DNA of 53,266 bases from Synechococcus sp. UW179A. GTDB taxonomy: Bacteria > Cyanobacteriota > Cyanobacteriia > PCC-6307 > Cyanobiaceae. The notes beneath the pieces were generated by a model. That model did not search any database, had not been told where the DNA came from, and saw only the letters and a list, made by a program, of their open reading frames with translations. The stretch spans positions 1-53,266 of the forward strand of contig NZ_UCNJ01000020.1 of the NCBI RefSeq assembly GCF_900473965.1, given 5' to 3'. Position numbers and translations under genes: made by a program. Of the stretch, positions 1 to 8,703 are shown piece by piece. How positions within the stretch are numbered: the first letter of the stretch is position 1; each line of letters opens with the position of its first letter.

Positions 1-2
1 CG

Positions 3-1340
3 ACGTTCAACGTACTAGGTGATACGTATGTGAATCCATTTGCCGTATCAGCAGATCCTGAGATCAATGGTTCCATTGATTCAGTGCTTGAGCAGTCTCA
101 TGACTCTTTAGATCTTGATCCTTCGTCTATCGAACCTCAAGATTTCTCGAGCGAAGTTATTGATGAACAAGTGCCAAGTGAAGGTATCGAGAAGTCAGTT
201 CCCAAATCACTTGCTGGGCTCGATTCGGGTGAAACGCTGCTGCTTATCGGGCAAACCTTTCAGCAAGAATATCAAGACTTTATTACTGGTGTCGGCTTGA
301 CTCCAGCAGGCTCGTCCCATTATGCAACTTTTTATCTGGGTCAGGTTGAGCAGGGAGATGATTCCCCAAACTTGCAGTTCCTTGACTATGTTTCTGACAA
401 TAATCTGGGTGATTATGCATTAGTTGCTCTTAGCTTTAAGGACAACACAATGGCGGGTGGCTATGGGCAAATGATTGATGATAAGCAGCCAGACTTTAAT
501 CCTAATGCTGTTTATGATGCACTCGTTGATGTTGTGTCTGGTGACTGGGACGCTCAGATTGATCAGTTTGCGCAGAGTATGGCTGATCGTCCTGAAACAC
601 AATTTTTGCTACGTGTAGGCTATGAGGTTAGCCTTTTGTTATTTGGTTATCAGGGTGATGGCTACGTTGTTGACTGGATTAATCAGCAGGCCTCTTCGGG
701 TGTGAATGTTTTTGATGACCCAAGTCAGATTGAAGATCTCAATACTGACGCCTATATCAATGCATATAACTATGTTGCTCAAAGAATTGGCGAAAGAGCG
801 TCTAATGTAGAGTTTGGGTATCACCCTGTTAGGGGGTTCAACGATACCCAATTCTTGTATCCCGGAGTTGATAATGTTGATTGGGTAGGTTTTTCTGTCT
901 TTAATAACGATGTAGGTATGGAGGTCAATGGAGTCTTTAATTCAGTTGAATCAACCATCGATTCAAATCTCGATCAAAGCATACAATTTGCTCAATCAAA
1001 GGGTCACGATATTGTGATTGCTGAGGCTGCAGCTCAATTTCCAGCCACAAGTGATCCTCGACAATTCATTGAGTATTTATCAAGGCTTGATGGTTTGATT
1101 GAAAGCTATGACGTTCGCGCTCTAGCGTATATTAATTCGGATTGGCCGTCCAAAGGATGGGGGCCAGAGTGGGGAGACTCTCGTGTCGAGGTGGATGACG
1201 ATGTCAGGGAGTATTTTCTGTCAACTTTCGGAGAAGATTCTCGCTATCTTTATTCGAGTAACTCAGGTGCAGAACAAGATGATCAACACTTGTCGATGTC
1301 TTTGGGTTTCGATGTGCAGCCTTTGTCAGGGCTTGAGTAG
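3..1340 (+). CDS. GH26-like glycoside hydrolase, 5' end cut by window edge
   Basis: The reading frame is open to the left edge (codons from base 3), so the GTG at 30 is probably internal and this is the C-terminal part of a larger protein. After an acidic, Ser/Asp/Glu-rich linker, a domain of about 330 residues begins near GETLLLIGQTFQQEY. It contains RVGYEV, a DWVGFSVF strand and IAEAAAQFP followed by AYINSDWPSKGW. The order and spacing resemble GH26-type (beta-mannanase-like) TIM barrels, with the Glu of IAEAA as possible nucleophile; this is family inference, not proof. The tail after the barrel is short and acidic, without RTX repeats. Codon use is more AT-rich than in the genes downstream. 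Role: probable extracellular polysaccharide hydrolase. An unrelated sugar-binding barrel is the main alternative. Confidence 0.6.
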   Translation, partial: TFNVLGDTYVNPFAVSADPEINGSIDSVLEQSHDSLDLDPSSIEPQDFSSEVIDEQVPSEGIEKSVPKSLAGLDSGETLLLIGQTFQQEYQDFITGVGLTPAGSSHYATFYLGQVEQGDDSPNLQFLDYVSDNNLGDYALVALSFKDNTMAGGYGQMIDDKQPDFNPNAVYDALVDVVSGDWDAQIDQFAQSMADRPETQFLLRVGYEVSLLLFGYQGDGYVVDWINQQASSGVNVFDDPSQIEDLNTDAYINAYNYVAQRIGERASNVEFGYHPVRGFNDTQFLYPGVDNVDWVGFSVFNNDVGMEVNGVFNSVESTIDSNLDQSIQFAQSKGHDIVIAEAAAQFPATSDPRQFIEYLSRLDGLIESYDVRALAYINSDWPSKGWGPEWGDSRVEVDDDVREYFLSTFGEDSRYLYSSNSGAEQDDQHLSMSLGFDVQPLSGLE

Positions 1341-1633
1341 CTAGGTTTGCGGAAATCCCAATAGCTATGCGCCGTGATCAGTTGCTGCTGATTTGCTGGG
1401 TAAAATATATCTGGAAGTTGTTGATGAGATCTTTTTTTAAAGCTTGTTGAAATTAATCTGAGGTTTGCTAGCAGATACCTTCTTTGGCATGGTCATCGGG
1501 AGAGCGCATTTTTCTTTGTTGTGTGTTGCTTGACGTTCTGAATGGCTGACACGGCGCGACCTCTGTCTCAATCGTGGCTAACAAGAAACATGACGATGTC
1601 TCAATACAGCCCCACCGCTTATTCCTATCAGCG
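1341..1633. other. Intergenic stretch, no gene seen
   Basis: About 290 bases between the glycosidase stop and the preferred MFS start. It has an AT-rich part with a T7 run near 1432. No convincing ORF, RNA or clear stem-loop terminator was found. It probably carries the promoter for the MFS gene. Confidence 0.4.
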
Positions 1634-2995
1634 ATGAGTGATGCTCCAAAAGGATCGTCTGGTGGAAGACCCGCACATGATGCGGCCCAGCGCCATCTCA
1701 AGGCCTGCCATCTGCGCGCCAAGCGCGCCCGGCAGGGTTGGCGGCCTTGGATGTTGTTCGGCATCGCATCACTTTTCTACTTCTACGAATTCTTTGCAAG
1801 GGTTGCTCCCGGAGTGCTGCACTCGGAGCTGACAAAGGTTTCCGGCGCCAGTGAAGGTGTGTTCGGTTTCTCCATGAGTCTGTATTTTCTGGCCTATGCG
1901 CCTGCGCAGCTTCTCGTTGGCCGTCTGCTGGATCGCCATGGTGTTCGAGCTGTTGCGGCCCCGGCATCGCTGCTCGTTGCACTCGGATGCCTGCTTTTCG
2001 CCACATCAGACAACATCATCCTGATGGGTCTGGGACGGTTTCTACAGGGGCTTGGCAGTTCCGTGGCCTATCTGGGTGTGATCTATCTCTCCCTAATCTG
2101 GCTACCGCCTCAGCGTCACGGCATGATTCCCGGAATGGTTACCGGCATCGGCACGCTGGGGGCGGCGACAGCGCAGTTTCCCCTGCTGTTGATTTCAGAT
2201 CACTTCGGGTGGAGGGTGCCGCTGTTGATCTGCACGGCGGCTGGAGTGATTATCGCTTGGCTGATCTGGAGCTTTCTTCCGAAACGACCGAACTGGTTTA
2301 TGGAGCTGATGCGAGAGGATGGCTTTGATCCGGACAGTCCCGAGCCGATGGGATTTCAGATCAACAGAATTCTGCACAAACGCAGCCTCTGGATTCTTTC
2401 GCTTGCTGCCGCAGGTATTTATCTGCCGGTTTCTGTGATCGGTGATCTCTGGGGTGTGTCCTTCTTCAGCATCGAGACTGGTCTTCCCGATAATCAAGCC
2501 AGCCTGATCACCACCCTGGTGTTCATCGGCTTCGCGATCGGCGGTGTGGTCGCTGGCCACTGGTCTGACCGTATTGGTCGCCGCAAGGTCTTGTTCACAT
2601 CAGGTGCCGTCAGTGCAGCCTGCTTTGCCTTACTGCTCTGTTTCTCAAGCCGTCTTCCGGTCAGCCTTGTGGCTGTGTTGGTGGCCGCTCTGGGACTCAC
2701 CTCTGGCTGTCAGGTGCTGGCCTTTGTGATGGTTGCCGACACAGCAAAGCGGCATACGCGAGCGATCACGCTTGCCTTCGTCAATTTTATCGTGATGTTT
2801 TTCCCGGTGATTGTGCAGCCGGCCGTGGGTCTGTTTTCCCAATGGGGGCTGCCGGCGGGAACACGACCCTCATCCCTGCAGGAGCTGCAGGGATATGCCG
2901 TTGTGGTGGTAGGGATGCTGGCCGCGGCAGGCCTGAGTCTTCTTGTGCAAGACACCAAGCCGCGAGATGAGGAAGGCATTCTGTTGAGTCATTGA
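1634..2995 (+). CDS. MFS transporter
   Basis: A polytopic membrane protein of 453 residues from the ATG at 1634; an in-frame GTG at 1574 would add 20 unconserved-looking residues. A basic cytoplasmic head is followed by about 12 hydrophobic segments in two halves. The first helix carries FYFYEFFARVAPGVL, and the loop after helix 2 carries GRLLDRHGVR, the Major Facilitator motif A. A second motif-A-like loop, GHWSDRIGRRKV, opens the second half. Together these identify an MFS secondary transporter of the inner membrane. The substrate cannot be read from sequence. It lies 19 bases upstream of the saccharopine-dehydrogenase-like gene on the same strand, so the two may be co-transcribed, with transport of a substrate or product of that enzyme a guess. 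Confidence 0.88.
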   Translation: MSDAPKGSSGGRPAHDAAQRHLKACHLRAKRARQGWRPWMLFGIASLFYFYEFFARVAPGVLHSELTKVSGASEGVFGFSMSLYFLAYAPAQLLVGRLLDRHGVRAVAAPASLLVALGCLLFATSDNIILMGLGRFLQGLGSSVAYLGVIYLSLIWLPPQRHGMIPGMVTGIGTLGAATAQFPLLLISDHFGWRVPLLICTAAGVIIAWLIWSFLPKRPNWFMELMREDGFDPDSPEPMGFQINRILHKRSLWILSLAAAGIYLPVSVIGDLWGVSFFSIETGLPDNQASLITTLVFIGFAIGGVVAGHWSDRIGRRKVLFTSGAVSAACFALLLCFSSRLPVSLVAVLVAALGLTSGCQVLAFVMVADTAKRHTRAITLAFVNFIVMFFPVIVQPAVGLFSQWGLPAGTRPSSLQELQGYAVVVVGMLAAAGLSLLVQDTKPRDEEGILLSH

Positions 2996-3014
2996 AAACA
3001 GGCAGGTCCCAGCA

Positions 3015-4199
3015 GTGAAGGAGACGCCATCAACTGTTGATGTGCTCGTTGTCGGCGGTAATGGGCGCGTCGGAGCTTCAACAGTGCGCTGGCTCAACCG
3101 GCTCTCCCGCCGTTACGCAGAAAGTACTCCTTTCAGGCTTGCCATCGGCGGTCGCAGCAGGGCCAATTTTGAGGTTGTTCGCAATCGACTCGATCTCCCG
3201 GAGCTCGTCTTCAGGCCAGTGGATCTCGAGGCTGGTTTTGAGGCGCTTGTCGCCGTCGTTCGTGGGGTCAAGTTGGTTGTGCATACGGCGGGACCGTTCC
3301 AGGGGCGAACGCAACCTGATCTGCTGCGGGCCTGCATCGATGCAGGGGTTCCGTATTGCGATGTCTGTGATGAGTTCAGCCTCAGTCGACATGCCAAGGA
3401 CCTCTTTGGAGATGCTGTGGCGGCAGGGATTCCTGCCGTGGTGTCTTGCGGAATCTGGCCTGGAGTCAGTGCACTGATGGCGGCTGAGGCGGTGCAAAAG
3501 CTTGGCGGCCCGGAGAAGTGTGAACGCGTGGAGTTCAGCTTCTTCACGGCTGGAACCGGTGGGGCTGGGCCCACCATCGTGAGTGCCACCTTTCTGCTTT
3601 TGGCCAGCAGGGTGTTGACCTATGTGGATGACAGGCTCACGTTCAAGGAGCCATGGACCGAGCGTCGCGTTGTTGACTTCGGTGCAGGCGTGGGCAGCCA
3701 TGCCTGCTTTTTGCTCGACAATCCCGATGTGCCAACCACCGTTGAAGCATTGGCCGTAGCCAACTGCGCTTCGCGTTTTGGCACTGCACCGGGGATCTGG
3801 AACAGTCTTTTCGCTGCCATGAAACTGCTTCCGAGCGATGTGCTCGTCAATCGCGCTGCGATGCAGGGTCTGGCTCTGTTTTCGATGCCGATCATCCGGG
3901 TGGTCGACAAGCTTGTCGGAGCCACCAATGCCATGCGTGTTGATGCGGTCAGCAACGGTGATTGCGATTCAGGTCTGCCCGCCAAGGTCACGTTGCGTTG
4001 CGTGCATGCGGATCTCGAAGATTGCGTCGGTCAGGCCACAGCAGCATTCGCGATCGAGATGCTGCGCGGATGCCCAGGCCTCTCTGCTGCTGAGCAGACC
4101 ATTCCTGCAGGCGTCTGGTATCCGGCCGAGCTGCAGGCGAAGGCACGCAGCAACATCCTCCAGGTGGCCAGTGAGAAGGCTCTGCTCTGGGAGATCTGA
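3015..4199 (+). CDS. Saccharopine dehydrogenase-like NAD(P)-binding protein
   Basis: A 394-residue protein with a GTG start. The N-terminus VDVLVVGGNGRVGAST is a Rossmann strand-loop-helix (GGxGRVG), followed by LAIGGRSRANFE, the usual place for adenine/phosphate contacts. VVHTAGPFQGRTQPDLLRAC and GVPYCDVCDE match the core of the saccharopine-dehydrogenase / trans-acting enoyl reductase superfamily. In that superfamily members act on amino acid adducts, lipids or polyketide-like substrates, so the true reaction is open; no lysine-pathway partner is nearby. It sits 19 bases after the MFS gene and upstream of the type III PKS operon, from which it is separated by a sulfatase relic. A link to that pathway is possible but unproven. 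Confidence 0.8.
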   Translation: MKETPSTVDVLVVGGNGRVGASTVRWLNRLSRRYAESTPFRLAIGGRSRANFEVVRNRLDLPELVFRPVDLEAGFEALVAVVRGVKLVVHTAGPFQGRTQPDLLRACIDAGVPYCDVCDEFSLSRHAKDLFGDAVAAGIPAVVSCGIWPGVSALMAAEAVQKLGGPEKCERVEFSFFTAGTGGAGPTIVSATFLLLASRVLTYVDDRLTFKEPWTERRVVDFGAGVGSHACFLLDNPDVPTTVEALAVANCASRFGTAPGIWNSLFAAMKLLPSDVLVNRAAMQGLALFSMPIIRVVDKLVGATNAMRVDAVSNGDCDSGLPAKVTLRCVHADLEDCVGQATAAFAIEMLRGCPGLSAAEQTIPAGVWYPAELQAKARSNILQVASEKALLWEI

Positions 4200-4218
4200 G
4201 CGGTCAGTTCCACGGTTG

Positions 4219-4381
4219 CGGTCAGCAGTTCCTCGAGATGCGGTATTGGCATGCCGCGAAGGTCCCCGCCACTGCAGTAGCAGCCGAGATCACCGAAGCC
4301 GTTGTTGTCGGCGAGCATCAAAACAATGTTTGGCAGGTCATTGTCGGCCTTCCAGGAAAGGTTCCCAACGGCGCCTTTCAT
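4219..4381 (-). pseudogene. Arylsulfatase N-terminal relic
   Basis: Read on the minus strand from an ATG at 4381, about 50 codons give NDLPNIVLMLADNNGFGDLG, then LRGMPIPHLEEL. This is the N-terminal strand of the sulfatase family (PNIVxxLADxxGxGDLG, then RGMPTPxID). The similarity stops there: the frame runs on antisense into the saccharopine-dehydrogenase-like gene without the Cys/Ser formylglycine motif (C/S-x-P-x-R). The metal-binding Asp of the LAD motif is kept. It is best read as the stub of a lost sulfatase gene, not a functional enzyme. Confidence 0.7.
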
Positions 4382-4546
4382 GTTCAGAGCGAGAGGCGTT
4401 TGTTGTTCCGATAGCTCGTTTCATTGTTTCGCTTCTCACAGCGAAGCTCATCTCACACAGTTGGGACCAAGGCTCCTGAATCAAACCAGCGCGAAGCAGT
4501 TGGCGCCGTGTGGCGCCTAGCTTTAACAACCTTTGACCTCAGTCCA

Positions 4547-5263
4547 ATGATTCCGGGTCAGGCCCCGATGCTGCGTGATCGCAGGCCTGAGGTGATGGAT
4601 CAGCCTGGTCTGGATCCCGCCGAACATGACCGGGCACTTCGTGGTCTGCGCAGAATCAATGCAGTCAGTCGCTGTGTTCCTGGACTGTTTCGCCATCTGG
4701 AGGCGCTGGCGCTTGAGTCTCCTGCAGAGCCTCTGAGTGTGCTTGAACTGGCCTGTGGAGGGGCCGATACAGCCATCGAGCTGGCCGCAATGGCTCAACG
4801 ACGACAGCTGAACTGGTCGATCCAGGCCTGCGATCTGAATCCAGAAGCGATTCGCATCGCCCGTCGCAACGTCGCCAGGCACAACAGCAGTGTTGGTCTG
4901 TTCGTTGCTGATGCGCTGGCCCCTCCTGAGTCAGAACCATTTGATGTCGTTTACTGCACCCTTTTCGTTCACCACCTTGACCCTGCCGATGTGGTGCGAC
5001 TGCTGGCCGTGATGGCTGCCCGTGCACGTCGTCTTGTGCTGGTGGATGATCTGATCCGCAGTCGCCTGGGGTACGCGCTGGCCTGGGCTGGTACTCGCTT
5101 GCTGAGCCGATCCTGGGTAGTCCATTACGACGGTCCGCTGTCGGTTCAGGCGGCATTCACGCCCTCGGAAATTCTCGAGCTCGCTGCCCAGGCCGGATTG
5201 CACAATCCCTTGTTGGAACGCAACTGGCCTGAGCGATACCGGCTTTGCTGGAGACCCAACTGA
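4547..5263 (+). CDS. SAM-dependent methyltransferase of the type III PKS operon
   Basis: A class I methyltransferase of 238 residues. The frame is open from 4424, but the upstream part looks non-coding; the ATG at 4547 puts the start just before RRPEVMDQPGLDPAEH, a stretch typical of methyltransferases next to bacterial type III polyketide synthases. SAM-binding motif I is VLELACGGADTAIELA, motif II ends in the acidic ACDLNPEAI, and motif IV is DVVYCTLFVHHL. It stops one base before the oxidoreductase ATG, so all three genes 4547-7510 form one compact operon. Inferred role: O- or C-methylation of the polyketide made by the third gene. Confidence 0.85.
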   Translation: MIPGQAPMLRDRRPEVMDQPGLDPAEHDRALRGLRRINAVSRCVPGLFRHLEALALESPAEPLSVLELACGGADTAIELAAMAQRRQLNWSIQACDLNPEAIRIARRNVARHNSSVGLFVADALAPPESEPFDVVYCTLFVHHLDPADVVRLLAVMAARARRLVLVDDLIRSRLGYALAWAGTRLLSRSWVVHYDGPLSVQAAFTPSEILELAAQAGLHNPLLERNWPERYRLCWRPN

Positions 5264-5264
5264 A

Positions 5265-6422
5265 ATGCAAAAGAGCTGGGATGTTGTTGTGATCGGCGCG
5301 GGAGTCGCTGGTGGGCTGGCCGCCTATGACTGCGCGCGTCGAGGTCTGACAGTTCTGCTCGTTGAGAAGCGTTCTTTCCCGCGTTGGAAGGTTTGCGGTT
5401 GTTGCTTCAACGCCAATGCCTTGGCTGCCTTAACTGCGGTTGGGCTGCCGGACCTCATCGGTGATCAGGGAGGTGTGCCTCTCGATCAAGTGCGTCTTGG
5501 CTGGAACGGCAGCTCGCTCAATCTGGCTTTGCCCGGTGGCTGGGCCCTTTCTCGGGAGCGTTTTGACCAGGCTTTGGTCCATGCGGCTGAGGCCGCAGGA
5601 GCCACGCTGAGGTTCCAGACCAGTGCCGTTCTTGAGCAGACTTCCGCCAGTGAGCGAGTGGTGCGACTGCGTCCTTCCGGCGGTGCGCCAGCCGAGCGGG
5701 TTCGGGCCCGTGTTGTTCTGGTCGCGGCCGGTTTGCAGCATCAGGTCTTGGCGTCGAGCGATCATTCGAGGCTCCGGATCGCCGAGAGATCAAGGGTCGG
5801 AGCCGGTTGTTTCATCAACGACGACGATGATGTTTACGCATCCGGTGTGATCCACATGGCTATCGGCCGGCATGGATACGTTGGCCTGGTGAGACGTGAG
5901 GATGGAGCGCTCAACCTGGCAGCTGCTTTCGATCCCGCTGCCCTCAGGTCTGCAGGTGGAGCGGCTTGTGCGGCAGATCTGGTTCTACGTCGGGCCGGTT
6001 TCGCTGTTCCGCGAGCGCTGGAGATATCACGCTGGCAGTTGACCCCAGAGCTCACACGCCGAGCTGATGTGTTTGCCGGTGAGCGCTTTTTGCTGCTGGG
6101 CGATTCCTCCGGTTATGTGGAACCCTTCACCGGTGAAGGCATGGCCTGGGCTCTCGCTGCCGGAGCGGCGGTGGCTCCTTTTGTGGAGGAGGCCCAGGGA
6201 GCATGGAGCGGTGCTCTTGAGCGGCGTTGGCAACAGAGATTGGAGGAGCTGACGGTGAGTCGTCAGCGTCTTTGTCGACTGTTGTCGACATTGTTGCGTC
6301 AACCGCTTGCCACCGCTGCCGTATTCAGGTTGGGATGCCACTGGCCAGAAATACCTGAGCGTGTCATCAGCGCTCTCAATCGGGATGTTCCCCATACGGC
6401 TTGCTCTGATCCATGCCTCTGA
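5265..6422 (+). CDS. FAD-dependent oxidoreductase (geranylgeranyl-reductase-like)
   Basis: A 385-residue flavoprotein. The dinucleotide fold is at the very N-terminus: DVVVIGAGVAGGLAAYDCAR (GxGxxG at residues 11-16) and the acidic strand end LLVEK. The C-terminal FAD motif is FLLLGDSSGYVEPFTGEGMA, the GD box of the PHBH/geranylgeranyl reductase group of monooxygenases and reductases. KVCGCCFN near residue 45 is the usual conserved cysteine segment. It begins one base after the methyltransferase and overlaps the PKS start by 10 bases, so translation is likely coupled. Inferred role: oxidation (for example hydroxylation to a quinone) or reduction of the type III polyketide. Confidence 0.85.
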   Translation: MQKSWDVVVIGAGVAGGLAAYDCARRGLTVLLVEKRSFPRWKVCGCCFNANALAALTAVGLPDLIGDQGGVPLDQVRLGWNGSSLNLALPGGWALSRERFDQALVHAAEAAGATLRFQTSAVLEQTSASERVVRLRPSGGAPAERVRARVVLVAAGLQHQVLASSDHSRLRIAERSRVGAGCFINDDDDVYASGVIHMAIGRHGYVGLVRREDGALNLAAAFDPAALRSAGGAACAADLVLRRAGFAVPRALEISRWQLTPELTRRADVFAGERFLLLGDSSGYVEPFTGEGMAWALAAGAAVAPFVEEAQGAWSGALERRWQQRLEELTVSRQRLCRLLSTLLRQPLATAAVFRLGCHWPEIPERVISALNRDVPHTACSDPCL

Positions 6423-7510
6423 CACTCCATGGCATCGGTACTGCAGTGCCCACTCAGAGGCTGAGTCAAGCGGAAGCTGTGGAGGTGGCGCATCGGATCA
6501 ATGCCGAAAGTCCCGATCAGGCCAAGCTGATGGCCCGGATCTATCAGAAAACCAAGGTGCTCAACCGTGGAAGTGTGCTGCTCGGCAATGATGCAGACCA
6601 TGCCACCAGCCAGAAACGTCTCAGTTTTTACGGACCCGATAGTCCTGGCACCGCAGAGCGGATGCAAGCCTTCGACGATCATGCCGGCTGGCTTGCCCTG
6701 GAGGCCGTCCGTGAGGCGTTAGATGATTCCGGCTTGCCGCCATCAACGATTACTCATCTTGTGACGGTGAGCTGCACTGGCTTTCAATCCCCTGGGGTCG
6801 ATCTGTTCTTGATGGACAAACTTGGTTTGTCCGCTGCGGTGCAGCGAACCCATATCGGATTCATGGGCTGTCATGGAGCGCTCAATGGCCTACGAGTCGC
6901 CCATGCTTACGCCGAGATGGATCCCAACGCCGTGGTTCTGCTCTGCGCCGTGGAGCTTTGCAGCCTGCATATGTCGTATGGCTGGCATCCCGAACAAGTG
7001 GTGGCCAATGCGTTGTTCGCCGATGGAGCGGCAGCCGTTGTCGGCTCAGCTGGTCCGCCATCCTCTGATCGGAACCTTGTGTTGCAGAGCAGCGGTTCGA
7101 TGGTGATTCCCGATAGTGCTGATCTCATGCACTGGGAGATTGGTGATCACGGCTTTTCCATGGGATTGTCGCCGTTAGTGCCCGAAACGGTGGGGTCAGT
7201 ACTGCAGCCCTGGTTGCAGGATTGGCTGCAGAATCGGGCCGTTGATCTCTCGGAGATACGCAGCTGGGCCGTGCACCCAGGTGGTCCGAGAATTCTCTCG
7301 ACCTGTGCTGAAGCGTTGGCACTCGACACAAAGCTTCTGGAGGAATCCAGAGTCGTTCTCCAGGACCATGGCAACATGTCGTCGGCGACGATCCTGTTCA
7401 TCCTTGAACGCTTGCGTCAGCGATCGGTTGCTGGCCCTTGTCTTGCGCTGGCTTTTGGCCCGGGGCTGAGTGCAGAGGTGGCACTTCTCGATCTTCACCA
7501 TGCTGCGTAA
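6413..7510 (+). CDS. Type III polyketide synthase (chalcone synthase-like)
   Basis: A 365-residue thiolase-fold homodimeric synthase that condenses malonyl-CoA units onto a CoA starter. The full catalytic triad can be placed: Cys153 in GFMGCHGALNG, His288 in AVHPGGPRIL and Asn321 in DHGNMSSATI. The C-terminal ALAFGPGLSAE loop matches the family's GFGPG loop. The length is normal. It is the last gene of the methyltransferase / FAD oxidoreductase / PKS operon and overlaps the oxidoreductase. Bacterial relatives with these two partners make alkylpyrones, alkylresorcinols or methylated quinones; which product applies here cannot be read from sequence. The ABM-domain membrane protein that converges on its 3' end could act on a quinone-type product. 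Confidence 0.93.
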   Translation: MPLTLHGIGTAVPTQRLSQAEAVEVAHRINAESPDQAKLMARIYQKTKVLNRGSVLLGNDADHATSQKRLSFYGPDSPGTAERMQAFDDHAGWLALEAVREALDDSGLPPSTITHLVTVSCTGFQSPGVDLFLMDKLGLSAAVQRTHIGFMGCHGALNGLRVAHAYAEMDPNAVVLLCAVELCSLHMSYGWHPEQVVANALFADGAAAVVGSAGPPSSDRNLVLQSSGSMVIPDSADLMHWEIGDHGFSMGLSPLVPETVGSVLQPWLQDWLQNRAVDLSEIRSWAVHPGGPRILSTCAEALALDTKLLEESRVVLQDHGNMSSATILFILERLRQRSVAGPCLALAFGPGLSAEVALLDLHHAA

Positions 7511-7539
7511 ATGTCTTCAGCGCCTGATCCGTCGGAGGG

Positions 7540-8202
7540 TCAAGGCCCTGTTGTGTTCCACGGAAAGCCTGGAACAGTGGAGAACACCATCAGCAAAAGC
7601 CCCTGCGCAACAAGAATGGTGCTGCAACCGACCAACGTCCAACGCTGGGACGCTGTGGACAACCAGTTGGAGTACAGGCGACTCAGCCATGGCACCAGCA
7701 GGTAGCCAGTGAGCAACACGGTGATCAGGTTGCTGATCACCATGTTGAGGGGTAAAGGTAGTTTGCCGAGCGTTGATCCCCCGAGCCACATCAGCAACAT
7801 CACAGAGGGATATAACGCCAGCCAGACAAGCAGGTTCACCTTCCAGATGGGTGTTCGCGATGTTTCTTTGGCCTGAATCCACTGGTCAAAGGAGTTTGAA
7901 TCCAGGCGGAAGCGATATCGATAGCCGATCAGTTTTTCTGCTTGATTGAGCAACTCTCTTCGCTGTGAGCTGTCCAGCCAGAGCAGGCACTGCTCCAGTT
8001 GCTCAAAGCGAACATGCGTGGTGACCTTCAGTTGTGAACCAGTGCCTGAATTCTCGTAAACAACATCCTGTCCGAGGTAACCGTTAAAAGCCTGTGCAGC
8101 ATGATTCATACGCTCCTGAATGTTCTGATAGTCCTCACGCTGTGAGGCTTCGATTGAGCTGTGAATCGTGTAAACAAATCGACTTTCCGTTTGCTCAGAC
8201 AT
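7540..8202 (-). CDS. ABM-domain protein with C-terminal membrane segments
   Basis: A 220-residue protein. Residues about 8-100 fit the ferredoxin-like alpha/beta antibiotic biosynthesis monooxygenase (ABM) fold: FVYTIHSSIEASQREDYQNI, then a helix with NGYLGQDV and a KVTTHVRFEQLEQCLLWLDS strand-helix. Two or three hydrophobic segments follow (NLLVWLALYPSVMLLMWL, VISNLITVLLTGYLLVPWL and a last one near residues 190-210), so the domain is tethered to a membrane. ABM domains in other proteins act on polyphenols, quinones or haem, or only bind. It is convergent with the type III PKS operon (29-base gap), hence not co-transcribed, but a role with the same product is possible. It is followed in the minus direction by nothing on its own strand. 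Confidence 0.72.
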   Translation of the reverse strand: MSEQTESRFVYTIHSSIEASQREDYQNIQERMNHAAQAFNGYLGQDVVYENSGTGSQLKVTTHVRFEQLEQCLLWLDSSQRRELLNQAEKLIGYRYRFRLDSNSFDQWIQAKETSRTPIWKVNLLVWLALYPSVMLLMWLGGSTLGKLPLPLNMVISNLITVLLTGYLLVPWLSRLYSNWLSTASQRWTLVGCSTILVAQGLLLMVFSTVPGFPWNTTGP

Positions 8203-8223
8203 GTTGACTCTGGCTTTTGAGGC

Positions 8224-8703
8224 TCAATAGCGTGCCCCGTCGGGCAGCTCGCGAAACTCATCCCACACGTTGCAAGCCTCGCATTTGAGGATCTGTGTGA
8301 GTTTGACCTCACGCTGATCCTTCGGTCTCTGCATGTCGTGATTGATGGCTTCATCGGAAAACAGATCGTTGTAATCCGACCAGGAGGCCGCGTAGAACAC
8401 GTTACGAATGCCGGCCCAGTAGGCCGTGGCGTAACACATCGGACAGCATTCACAGCTGGTGTACATCACACAGCCAGACAGATCCCATGTCCCTAGTTTC
8501 TTGCAGGCCGCTCGGATCGCGTTCACTTCAGCATGAGCGCTCGGGTCAAGATCCCTGATCACGCTGTTGCCGGCCGAGGCCACGATTTCGCCATTCTTGG
8601 CAACCACAGCACCAAAGGGGCCCCCGGATTTATTGACGACCCCGGCTTCACGCATCTGATGAATCGCTTCACGCATTAGGGCTTCATCATGTTTTGCTGC
8701 CAT
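8224..8703 (-). CDS. Zinc nucleoside/base deaminase (guanine deaminase-like)
   Basis: A cytidine-deaminase-fold enzyme of 159 residues from the ATG at 8703; the frame extends to 8811, but the extra basic residues look non-coding. The zinc site is complete: His57-Ala-Glu59 in SAHAEVNAIRAA, and CCPMC with Cys87 and Cys90. The usual Pro of the PCxxC motif is replaced by Cys86, and Cys84 lies nearby, an odd cysteine cluster that could reflect a family trait. GGPFGAVVAKNGEIVA matches the guanine deaminase / nucleoside deaminase branch. Reaction: hydrolytic deamination of a purine base or nucleoside; the substrate is not certain. It lies 21 bases downstream of the ABM gene end and could share its transcript. 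Confidence 0.85.
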   Translation of the reverse strand: MAAKHDEALMREAIHQMREAGVVNKSGGPFGAVVAKNGEIVASAGNSVIRDLDPSAHAEVNAIRAACKKLGTWDLSGCVMYTSCECCPMCYATAYWAGIRNVFYAASWSDYNDLFSDEAINHDMQRPKDQREVKLTQILKCEACNVWDEFRELPDGARY

